DNA of 64,000 bases. Source: Strigamia acuminata (taxonomy: Eukaryota > Arthropoda > Chilopoda > Geophilomorpha > Linotaeniidae). The notes under the pieces were generated by a model that saw nothing but the letters and a program-made list of their open reading frames with translations, did no database searches and was not told where the DNA came from. Shown piece by piece: positions 12,801 to 21,357 of this stretch (position 1 is its first letter; each line of letters opens with the position of its first letter). The stretch covers positions 10,037,060 through 10,101,059 of the forward strand of contig OX442314.1 in the NCBI GenBank assembly GCA_949358305.1, given 5' to 3'. The position numbers and the translations under genes are program-made.

Positions 12801-13304
12801 ACAAATCGCCGTTTTTTCCGAAAAAATGGCGATTTATGCATTTATTTCCTCATTTTCGGAAAATATGCATTTATAGCCAATTGCGGCTTTTTATTGAATA
12901 AAAATAATTCCTATGCATTTATCCGGGCCTTATTCATCACTCAGGTAACAGTCATAAATTCGCAAGAACTGCAAGACATCCCGCCCGAAGTTGACCCAAA
13001 AGCCGAACAGGAAGACCTCGAAGACCCCGAATTGCTCGTTTCGCCGAAAAAAGAAGCAAACGGCCAATTCCCATCTCTGCGCAACATCACCTTCCTCCCA
13101 TACGGAAAACAAACCAAATCCCTCGAACCCATCTCGGAACTAACGGACAAACTGGCGCGACTCAAGCACCAACTGCAGACCGACCTCGACGAAAAGAAGC
13201 GCAAGGCGAGCGAAACGCTGACGGAACTGTGCAGCAAGCTGGAAGGCGTCATTTGCATCCCGCCGCTGCGTTTCAAGCCGAAATCGTCGAGAAACTCGAG
13301 ATAA
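9869..13304 (+). CDS. TEDC1: Tubulin epsilon and delta complex protein 1 (TEDC1)-like
   Basis: Seven exons (9869-9982, 10040-10136, 10415-10617, 10674-10853, 10908-11003, 11563-11649, 12945-13304) join in phase to 378 codons. TEDC1 (C14orf80) works with delta- and epsilon-tubulin to stabilise centriole triplet microtubules. The assignment rests on the central segment FLSPDRGSQALLLAFGWFMA and the C-terminal leucine/charged coiled-coil region (ELTDKLARLKHQLQTDLDEK), plus overall size. The acceptor of exon 5 (AAAG, no clear pyrimidine tract) is the weakest junction. The last intron is filled by a transposable element whose right end lies about 8 bp from the terminal acceptor. The stop codon is 23 bp from that of CGRRF1 on the other strand. 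The family call is moderate; the gene structure is good. Confidence 0.68.
10180..10390. repeat. About 20-bp tandem repeat, TEDC1 intron
   Basis: Units of the type ATTTTTGCAATTATAAATAC, diverged, in intron 2. A similar diffuse array of 20-bp class (AAATTTCGGCCTATAATGTC) occupies intron 5 at about 11220-11480. Confidence 0.75.
11955..12378 (+). repeat. 21-bp satellite, about 20 copies
   Basis: Near-identical copies of ATGCAAAATAAAAATAAAAA plus T. The unit is two helical turns with three regularly spaced A-runs. In the homologous place in the second copy of the host element there is only about one unit, so the array grew after insertion. The open frames here (MQNKNKN repeats) are artefacts. Confidence 0.95.
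12511..12605. repeat. Two adjacent hairpins
   Basis: First: CATACGTTTCGG near 12520 pairs with CCGAAACGTATG near 12535, extended outward by CGTTTT/AAAACG with small interruptions. Second: CCCAGCATCGGCC and GGCCGATGCTGGG near 12575-12602, a perfect 13-bp stem with a 4-nt loop. Both lie inside the interspersed element. Confidence 0.85.
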
Positions 13305-13327
13305 TGTCAACTATTTATTGATTTTTT

Positions 13328-15273
13328 TCAAGAAAAACCAAAATATTCGTTCATTCTTCCCATGTAAAACTCGAATTTTTGCATCCAATTAAGTTGCTCC
13401 CGGCTGACCGAGGCGTTTTGAGCGTTCGTTTGCGTCTCTTCTTTGATGCAGAAGTAGTTGGCGATGTGGGCGCGACACATGGGGCATTTGTCCACGTGGG
13501 AGAAGCAGTTGCGGCAAATGCACGCGTGGCGACAGGGCAGGAGCGCTCTGGTCACGGGTTCGCATTGGCAGACGACGCAGTTGCTGCTCAGTTCGCAGTC
13601 GGTCGGCTCGGGTTCGTCGCTGCTCGACACGTAGAGTGGCTGGAATGGATTTTTTTTGTTTTGTTATGCGGAAAATGTATTAAAATTGAGTTGTACTTTT
13701 AAAGCGACGATTTGTCCGGTGTTTTGTTTGAGGTATTGGGCGTAGATGTAGGATTCGTCCTTCAGGAAGTCGTCTTTGATGTGGATCACGCAGATCATGG
13801 CCACCTGGGAATGGGGTTTGATGAGTTTGGGTTGGAAAGATTTGGGGGGTTTGGGCGCGAAAATATAAATAAATTATGGGTTTTTAAAATTGTAAAATCA
13901 AATTTTTAGGTTGGAATAATCGTTTTAGAAATGTATAATGAACACATAGCTGCAATAAAGGACTTTTTAGGCACAAAGAATTGATGTTTTTGTTGCAGAA
14001 TACATTATTAATTGTAAAAATACTTCTTTAATTGGAAAAACCCATATTTTATTAGCAAAAATGCAATAAAATGCAATTTTTGTTGCAAAAATGTAATTTT
14101 TTGTTGCAAAAATTCATTTATAATTGCATAAATGCATATTTTGTATGCAAAAATTCATTTTTGGTTGCAAAAATTCATTTATAATTGCATAAATGCATAT
14201 TTTGTATGCAAAAATTCATTTTTGGTTGCAAAAATTCATTTATAATTGCATAAATGCATATTTTGTATGCAAAAATCCATATTTTTTCAAAATTGATGTT
14301 TTTAAAAAAGAAATACATTTTTTAGACTCTCAAATACAGATTTAGGTGCAAAACTTTACGTCTTATGCCCAATCATTGACAATTTGAAGAAAAAAAAGCA
14401 TTTAAGCAATTAAAAATCTATTTTATCAATTAAAAATGTGCTCTACTAATGCAAATAGTGAAAAAACGGATATTTCTACGTATAAAAATTGATTCTTTAG
14501 AAGAAACGAGTTTACTAATCGCAAATATCCATTTTTACAACTTGCTACGTCAGTATTTGACTATATATATATATCATTCACCACTCGTTGAGAAGAATCG
14601 TTTCCATCTGCACTTGGTTCGCATTCGCACTCTTCTTTTTCAGCCATCACAATAACCAATGGATATTTAGTCCTCGGTGGCGGTCCCAATTTCGAATCCA
14701 ATTCAACACTCGGTCGTAATAAAACCTCGTCCTTCTCACACGCTTCAAACGACCGAATTTCTTGTTTACAAACAACGCTTTTCTCCAAAAACGAATCGTC
14801 ATTTAAACACAAATTGAGTTCGTTCCACTCGAGTTGCAAAAGTTTATTCAAATCGCTCACGTCGACGCCCCAAAAAACTTGAAACAACACGGGGATTTCG
14901 CTCGATATTTCACAATAAACACCTAAAAACAATCAAAATATTAACACATTAAACATTACTTATTCAAAACCAATCTTATTTTACCGTTTAAACAACATTC
15001 GGCCGTTTTGACGAGCGTAAACACGAACGGGTTGCGAACGGCGACCATCGGGATCGGTTTGGGTGCGAACCGCGGTCGCACGACCGATCCTTGAAACATT
15101 TCGTCGTTTTGCAATCTAGAAATGACTAAATGAATAAAAATGTTTTAAAAAAATGTTAAATAAATATTTTTATACCTTAAAATAAATACAATGGTGATCA
15201 ACAGTGTGGTTAGAACAGAAACAACCGCAAATGAATTCGTCACTTCAGCCGCGGCAACTAATGCAGCGCCCAT
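13328..15273 (-). CDS. CGRRF1: Cell growth regulator with RING finger domain 1 (CGRRF1)
   Basis: Membrane-anchored RING-type E3 ubiquitin ligase. Five exons (15273-15176, 15115-14985, 14922-14582, 13804-13697, 13639-13328) give 329 residues, close to the human protein (about 330). An N-terminal hydrophobic segment (FAVVSVLTTLLITIVFIL, about residues 15-32) is the membrane anchor. Family blocks include FQVFWGVDVSDLNKLL, PPPRTKYPLVIVMAE and MICVIHI. The C-terminal RING reads CVVCQCEPVTRALLPCRHAC, then CRNCF and CPMCR, with all eight zinc ligands (C3HC4). A minus-strand AATAAA (13314-13319) lies 9 bp after the stop, which places poly(A) addition inside TEDC1 coding DNA on the other strand. Identity is secure. 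Confidence 0.93.
14000..14290. repeat. About 61-bp (41+20) higher-order tandem repeat, CGRRF1 intron
   Basis: Units alternate AAAAATTCATTTATAATTGC with AAATGCATATTTTGTATGCA and a 20-bp AAAAATTCATTTTTGGTTGC. Three near-identical 61-bp units are visible at about 14100-14280. Confidence 0.85.
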
Positions 15274-15469
15274 TTTGTCCAATATTCATATTAAGAAAAC
15301 TCGTATTAATTAATTATTTTCTCTTCTCGCTCACATCAAATCTAAATTAATGCATTTCAGGCTTAAGTCGAGGTTTAGTTTTGTCAATAAATCGAATGGA
15401 CCGCCATCTAGTGAATAATTTTGCTACTCGAAAGCAGAAACAACATTTTTATTGCACAATTTTTACATA

Positions 15470-18021
15470 TTAGTTGGTAGAGCATCTGCCTTTTGACCAA
15501 TCACACCAGTTCAATTCGGGATTAAATTCGAGGTTGTTTGGACACAAAAAGTCGTGAACTTCATAGTAATCACACACAAGATATCTGCGACAATTGGTTG
15601 GATGTGGAATTAATTTTCCCAAGTCCAAAACTGTTTCACAAAACTTTAAAAATATAAAAATGTAAATAATTAAAAAAAATAGTTTGGTATCTTTTCTCCA
15701 GCGCTTACATTAAGAATCGGCTTTTCAGTAGTTGTCGTTACAAGAGGAATAATTATTGGAAGGTACGGCTTTTTGCAGTTATATCGTAAGCGGATTTTAT
15801 TGATATCAGGTGAGCTCAATTCAACTCTTTGACCAATGTGATGCCCTTGAATACATGAAGCAAAATTTTATATAGTTTTTTTTATATTTTTTGAAACATC
15901 TGTAGTGGCGAATTTAGATTTATTGGAGTCTGAAGCTAATTATGTTGATTTATGTTGATGTCATTCATTTGACCAATCACTGTTTAGCTCACTTCTACTG
16001 ATCCAATCACAATTTACCTGCCCGTTACCCGTCTCCAAAAAAATTCTCTACCCGTACCCGCCTGTACCCGACCCGTACCAGTCCCGTACCGTACCCGAAC
16101 GCGAACGCGATCACAACATCACGTGTGCTTACTGATCGATTGCGATGAAATCATCGATCGCAAAAACATTAAATCGACAACGCGTACCCGCGCATACCCG
16201 GGTACCCAATGCACATCTCTGCAACTGACCCCGTCACTATTTCCCGTACTGCCTCAAATAAACGCCGGGGCATTTAAAAAAAAATTGGCTTGAACCCCCG
16301 GCATTTATTCGGATCCAGCACTTAATCGAAAATTCTGGAAAAATGGTGATTTTTCCGTAAAAATCACTGATTTTTGGGGATCCCAGAACTTAATCAAGGC
16401 TCGCGCAAATTCCTCAAATCACCGTTGACCGCCTGGCGTTTAAACGAGTCCCGGTGCCTGTTTGAATCCGACGTTAATAAGAGGCAGTACGGTAGTTCTA
16501 TTTTTCTTCTACCTTTAGTACACAGATTAAAGTAAAAATAAAAGTTATTAGTTTTACTGGCGCCAAGTTTTGAAGTGACTGTTGGCTTCAATTTATCATC
16601 AATTGAAAATGCGAAACGAGAGGTGTGCATAATGGAATGGTAGTCGTAACTGTGTGCACGATCGATTTCGTCGTTTTCATATTTATTAAATGCTTTAAAA
16701 TTTTCTGAGAAGAGATAATACAACATTAAAATATTGTTTCTGTTTTTGTTGTTACTCTAAGTATTTTTAGTTTTACGTGGTTTGACATTTTCATAATGAA
16801 TCTCCAAAAACTGATCCCGGTCGGAACGATTGTTTTCGTGGCGGAAACCTTGTTTTAAGCAAAAAATGAATTTCAAGGCAAGGAATTTCAATGCAATTAT
16901 AAAATACACACATACCCAATGAATGCATTAGTTGATGAATTATAGCACCTTTGTTCAAACAATCTGGTCCAAGTGAAATAAAGGATTTCTCTTTTCTTCC
17001 CAATACAGAATGACAACCCCTAATACCAAACCAATCAGGATATCTCAAAAAAGTATAACATACAATGGAAAGATGCTTAACATTTCGGCTTAGACATTTT
17101 GTCATTAGCAGTGTTGTATCGAACGCGAACTAATAGTTCGCGTTCACGAACGACGTTCATTACTTCATGAACGAAGTTCGTGAACTAGTTCACTTCTACA
17201 GATGAACGAAAAATTCGAACTTCGTTCACTTTTATGAGTGAACTTGAACGAAATTCACGTTCACCATGTTTGATGATGAAAACATTGCAAAAATGTTAGT
17301 TTAAATGTTTAGATGACGTTTTCATCATCAAAACATTCATTTCAAAAAGTTGCTTTAGCAATTATAAGCTAAGACTTTAAATCGAAGAAATACGCTACAC
17401 TGCTTTAAAATTTAACTTTTTACTTTTTGTCTTCGTTTTCGATAATTATAGAAATGCTATTTGGCTGAGGTTCGGTTTCTTCGAATCGAATACAAGTATG
17501 TCTATGGAATTCTTCCATTGCTGACCACACCAAATGTTTAACATCATTTGCTATTTTAAACAAAAATTATTATTCTTAATATTGATTTATAATTTTCTTT
17601 ATACCAACTGATTCATCTGGCTTAAAGTGGAAAAATATTAATCCGTTTGGCCAATATTGAACCTGCAATTCAATAAAAAGCAAAATCAAAACACTAAGAC
17701 CTCCAAGAGTCATTTTACATTCTCTGCTTCTTCAAATACATCTCCACATGGTAAATCTAAAATACATAAATTCAAAGCCAAACATATGTCAAAACAAATC
17801 AATTTACACATTTACCTGCCAATTCATCTGGATTTGGCGTAGGCAACGGCGAAGCTAGAAAAAGCACACTCTTCTCTGTTGTAGTGCTCTTCAAAAAAGT
17901 GCAAACACAGTAAGAGATCAGTGAATAAATGCATGAAATCAAGATTTATGGTCACTTTTACAAAGGATTCCACACTTGTCATGAAAAACAAAAAGGCAAT
18001 ACATATACGGTACATGTTCAT
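15470..18021 (-). CDS. Secreted astacin-like pseudoprotease with chitin-binding domain
   Basis: Ten exons (18021-17956, 17888-17816, 17756-17719, 17662-17605, 17550-17424, 17043-16916, 16848-16777, 16704-16558, 15845-15709, 15643-15470) give 339 residues. Order: signal peptide (about 1-19), Ser/Thr linker, short prosegment (PCGDVFEE near 49), astacin domain (about 60-260: TCIRFEE, GCHSVLGRKEK, FISLGPDC), Thr-rich linker, and a six-cysteine type-2 chitin-binding domain (Cys 284, 300, 306, 316, 329, 336). The zinc motif reads HQLMHSLGFRH (157-167): all three His ligands stay, but the catalytic Glu is Gln158. The Met-turn SIMHT has Thr215 where astacins have Tyr. It therefore looks like an inactive, chitin-bound M12A protein. 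Frames are open in every exon, so it is not simply a pseudogene. Confidence 0.88.
16016..16215. mobile_element. hAT-like short repeat rich in ACCCGTACCC
   Basis: A GC-rich island of repeated ACCCGTACC motifs ending GGTACCCAATGCACATCTCT in an intron of the astacin-like gene. The terminal pattern resembles hAT-family inverted termini, but I could not define both ends or a target duplication. Confidence 0.4.
16244..16492. mobile_element. MITE with about 22-bp terminal inverted repeats
   Basis: The left end CCGTACTGCCTCAAATAAAC and the right end, complementary to CCGTACTGCCTCTTATTAAC, match at about 18 of 22 positions. The 249-bp interior has no coding capacity and holds its own small inverted repeats (GGTGATTTTT / AAAAATCACT). 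It lies in an intron of the astacin-like gene. Confidence 0.7.
17105..17275. mobile_element. Palindrome-rich hAT-type remnant
   Basis: Begins CAGTGTTGTATCGAACGCGA and consists of repeated inverted motifs on the theme GTTCGTGAAC / GAACTAGTTC. A CAGTGTTG start is typical of many hAT elements. It lies in an intron of the astacin-like gene; another island at about 63213 also begins CAGTGTTG. Confidence 0.5.
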
Positions 18022-18599
18022 TACGTCAGATAGATTGCACAATATGAAGATAACTATACAGAATTAGAATCATTAGTGGTTTGAAGTTTGTTTGCTTAAG
18101 ATAAACCATATCAATGCAAATAAAAGATATCTCCGACTTCGCTGACAAGGTATTGCTATTGTGACAAATAAATTGAGCTATACTTCACTTTAGCGGCGGG
18201 ATTCCGGGAATATTTGTTCCCGTGGGACGACCTGTCCAGATTTCCCAGTAGTAAATTTGTTCCCAGTCCAGCCCTGGCCCTCCAAACCAGGGTTAATACG
18301 ATGCACGTTGTACGAAGTGTGGGTAAAACATGACTGCTAATTTTCATTGAAAGAAAATATGGGGTTCTAAGGCCCTGGGCCCTAAAACCACTAGTACATC
18401 CAATCAAGGCCCGATATACCATCTGCCTGCATGGTCCCACGCTGTATTGTATTTCTTCGATTCTAAGACGCACTTTTTTCCCCAGATAAACGATAGGTCT
18501 AACTTCTTATTAGAATTATGGCTTCTTAGAATCGCAGTTTTTCCAAATTTTTCTGTGCTTTGCAGATGCCACCATCCATTTTTGTTTTTCTTTCTTTCT

Positions 18600-18725
18600 A
18601 AGAAATTCCCAAGATATTGAAAAAGATATTCTAAGAAATTGAAAAAGATATTCTAAGAGATTGAAAAAGATATTCTAAGAAATTGAAAAAGATATTCTAA
18701 GAAATTGAAAAAGATATTCTATGAT
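18600..18725. repeat. 22-bp tandem repeat, about five copies
   Basis: Copies of AAGATATTCTAAGAAATTGA plus AA. The adjacent hAT MITE inserted into, or just beside, this array; its target duplication CTCTAAGA resembles the repeat's own TTCTAAGA. Confidence 0.85.
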
Positions 18726-18726
18726 A

Positions 18727-18997
18727 CTCTAAGACAGGGTTTCCCAAACGGTGAGGCGCGAGCTGATTATTGGTGGGGCGCACCCATCATACATGCCTAA
18801 ATAAAACAAGCTGATTTTGCAAACTTTTATAAATTTTTAACCAAAATTATATAAAATTATATAAAAAATTATACACACTTTTTAGTAGTATATTTTTTAA
18901 AAATTTAATGCGCTGGTAAATGAAGTGGGCGCAGAAGATCGCCTTGCTTAAAAAGTGGGGCGCGATGCTAAAAAGTTTGGGAACCCCTGCTCTAAGA
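18727..18997. mobile_element. hAT-like MITE with perfect 8-bp target duplication
   Basis: Element 18735-18989 (255 bp). Left terminus CAGGGTTTCCCAAAC and right terminus GTTTGGGAACCCCTG are 15-bp inverted repeats with one mismatch. Both sides carry the identical 8-bp duplication CTCTAAGA (18727-18734 and 18990-18997), the length expected of hAT transposition. There is no coding capacity, so it was mobilised in trans. Confidence 0.93.
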
Positions 18998-19514
18998 TAT
19001 TCTAAGAAATTTATTTTTTCTTCCAATCAAAGTATTTTTTCTTTGAATCAAAAGGTAGTGATAACGATAATGATTTATTTCACAAGCCCAAAGGAGCAAA
19101 AAAAAGGGTGCGTTCAATTTATGAAAGAAAAGACAACTCGGATGTGAATCGACAAGAGTCAGGGTCGATTTTGATTGGTTGGCCGCAAGACCTGTCTTTG
19201 CATTGCATCGCTTACTTCAACTTGGACTTCAAGCAGAAATTGGCGTCAACGCCAGGAATTATTGGACGCAAGTAGCTTGCGTTGCATCAGTTTTCTTGCG
19301 TTGCGTCTACTGTGAACACAAGTATGAACCTACCTTTACAATCGATGGCGTCTTAGAACCGAAGAAATACGACATCCAAAAAAACTTACCACTCAACTAT
19401 TTTCCCCTCAATTTCTCACCGAAAATAAAAAAAAAACATAAAAATTGCTAATAATCAAACAGACAAACACACTTCAAAGCAAACTTAATTCAAAACCACA
19501 AACAACAACCTAAT

Positions 19515-20891
19515 TCAATCATCTTCATTCTCCTCATCCGAAGAATCAATCAAAACCTCATCGCTCTGTTCATTCCGTTCATTCTCATCGCTATCCTCCA
19601 CCAAACCAACATCGCCACCACACTCGTTCTGCCGGTAGTTCTGCAGCACAACCCACGCCCCACCAAACGTCTGCCCAACCCTCAAACAATCAATCAAATG
19701 GTCCTCACTCCCGTCCACACTCGTCGTCAAACCACACACCTTAAACGAACTACGCACAAAATCCGTCCCCAACTCTCCCCACGCCCGCTCCACCCACTCG
19801 CCGACAACCCGGCAACTCGGCGCCTTCAAACGACCGTCCTCCGCGTGCTCCTTGTCCGCCACCCCCGACATCCACTCCGAATAGCGCTCTTCCAGCAAAC
19901 TCTTAAAAGGTTTCTTCCAACAAACATCCGCCGCTTGCACGTATTTGGTCAAACCCGCGGGAACGGTCGCCGCCAACGCGTCGAACCGCTCGATTTGGGT
20001 TTTCGTCGACTCGCTGACGTGGTGTCGGTACGAATCCCACACCAACAGACGCTTCCTGGACGACATTCTCGAGAAAACGTGACGCAACAACTCGATAATC
20101 AAGTCCTCGTTCATCCACCCGCTGTCGCTGCTCGCCGTCACCACCCCGGGAACGTTCGGCGGCGCTTCGGCGTCCAGATTCGAGCGTTTGAACACGATAA
20201 ACGGCTCCAATTTAGTCCCGTCACCTCTGGCGGACAACACGACGGTGAAATACATTTTTTCACTCGCGGTGTACGTCAATTCGTCCGATTTTTCCGATTT
20301 TTCCGATTTTTCGCACGTCCACGCGCCCGGCAGGTCGAACCACACGCCCGTTTCGTCTAGCGCGACGATTTCGTGCGCTTGTATCGCGTGTTTGATGCGA
20401 AGTTGGTCCGTGTGGTGGATGAAACGAGCGATTTTTTCGTTGATTTCGTCCGGTTCGGGTCGGTTTTGGGTTTTGGAGAGTTTGTGACGCAGGGATAGGT
20501 TGTTTCGCTTCAAAAACTTGGACAACCAGCCGGGACTTGCTTTGAATGTTTCCTTGCGCGAGTCTTCGTAGGAAGCGAAGATGTCGCTGGCGATTTTTCG
20601 GATCATTTTGCGCGAGATTCGTTCGTGGTTTCGCTGTTTTTCGAGGATCCATTCCATCAAGTCGCTCTCGAGTTCGGCGCTGATGAGTTTGCGCCCGGCT
20701 CCTTGTACACGTTTTTTTTTGGCGCCGTCGCTCGCGTATAGCGCCGTGAAGACGATTTCTTCCTTGTTGCGTTTCCAGCCGCGAATCGTGGACGGAGTGA
20801 CGCCGAATTTCCGTGCGGCCGCTTCGCCCGAGTTTTGTTCGGCGTAATTCAGCACTTCTAGTTTGAATTTTAGGTCGAATGAGCGAGGCAT
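19515..20891 (-). CDS. Pogo/Tigger-type DDE transposase, intact
   Basis: Single-exon 458-residue protein. An N-terminal helix-turn-helix (about 5-45: LEVLNYAEQNSGEAAARKFG, then VTPSTIRGWKRNKEE) is followed by a CENP-B-type second helix-turn-helix (about 70-140: FKASPGWLSKFLKRNNLSLR) and a DDE catalytic core with D179 (VALDETGVWFD), D286 (LLVWDSYRHH) and D322 (QAADVCWKKPFK). The C-terminus is very acidic. The reading frame is uninterrupted and far richer in G and C than its surroundings, suggesting a recent insertion or a domesticated gene. I found no clear terminal inverted repeats or TA duplication. Role: cuts and inserts its own element, or, if domesticated, binds DNA. Confidence 0.9.
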   Translation of the reverse strand: MPRSFDLKFKLEVLNYAEQNSGEAAARKFGVTPSTIRGWKRNKEEIVFTALYASDGAKKKRVQGAGRKLISAELESDLMEWILEKQRNHERISRKMIRKIASDIFASYEDSRKETFKASPGWLSKFLKRNNLSLRHKLSKTQNRPEPDEINEKIARFIHHTDQLRIKHAIQAHEIVALDETGVWFDLPGAWTCEKSEKSEKSDELTYTASEKMYFTVVLSARGDGTKLEPFIVFKRSNLDAEAPPNVPGVVTASSDSGWMNEDLIIELLRHVFSRMSSRKRLLVWDSYRHHVSESTKTQIERFDALAATVPAGLTKYVQAADVCWKKPFKSLLEERYSEWMSGVADKEHAEDGRLKAPSCRVVGEWVERAWGELGTDFVRSSFKVCGLTTSVDGSEDHLIDCLRVGQTFGGAWVVLQNYRQNECGGDVGLVEDSDENERNEQSDEVLIDSSDEENEDD

Positions 20892-21357
20892 TCTGAGGGA
20901 AATAAAGTGTTAGTGTTTTTTTGTGTAATGGAGTTTGTATTAAACGTTACCCGAATGTTTTGGGGAAGATATTTGAGGTTTTTCGTGTGACCAGACCGCT
21001 GAAATTTTCACCCGATTGTGGCGCTAGAGGAGGAAGTAGGAAAACCTGGATGTTCACTGAGGGAAGGATTTATTTCGAGAGGATTTATTTATTTAAGTGT
21101 TTAGTGATTTAAAAAATGTTTTTATGAAAAGTGTTTTTAAAGAAATTGTTAGTGGATTTAGTTAAAAATAAATTTTTTATTTGATTTAAACTTGGATTTT
21201 TTGTTTTATTTGGTGCTTGTTTAAGTGTTTCGATTTCGGGTTTTAGATTCAACTTGGCGGTATGGCGCTTGATAACACATGTGAGTGCGACGTATAAATC
21301 AAAATAAAGTGAATTTCCGTTGTCGTTAATTGTTTTGTTTTGTCAGGAGCAAGAAAA

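Larger units (their letters stand above)
11887..12936 (+). mobile_element. Interspersed DNA element, copy 1, satellite-expanded
   Basis: The ends are imperfect inverted repeats (start ATTAGACCCCGGATATTTAT, end complementary to ATGAATAAGGCCCGGATAAA). Both flanks of the outer sequence match copy 2 (34658-35178) in opposite orientation, including GTGAAATCAGGTGTTAAATA and CCAATTGCGGCTTTTTATTG. No transposase is present, so it is non-autonomous. It contains a 21-bp satellite at 11955-12375 and two hairpins at 12511-12605 that copy 2 lacks or has lost. Possible TTCAT duplications at the ends are not certain because they overlap the termini. Confidence 0.75.
18022..19514. other. Gene-free gap with MITEs and short satellites
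   Basis: No coding gene is recognised. Contents: the motif GCGTCTTAGAATCGAAGAAA in reverse orientation near 18452-18476 and a near-copy in forward orientation near 19347-19370, which may be termini of one inserted unit; a 22-bp satellite (18600-18725); a hAT MITE (18735-18989); and a repetitive TTGCGTTGC-rich stretch (19190-19310). Confidence 0.55.

Noticed and set aside
15460-15535. tRNA-like D-arm sequence TAGTTGGTAGAGC followed by AGTTCAATTCGG
   Set aside because: No acceptor stem or anticodon arm can be folded, and the minus strand encodes the conserved end of the chitin-binding domain (CDWSKGRC).
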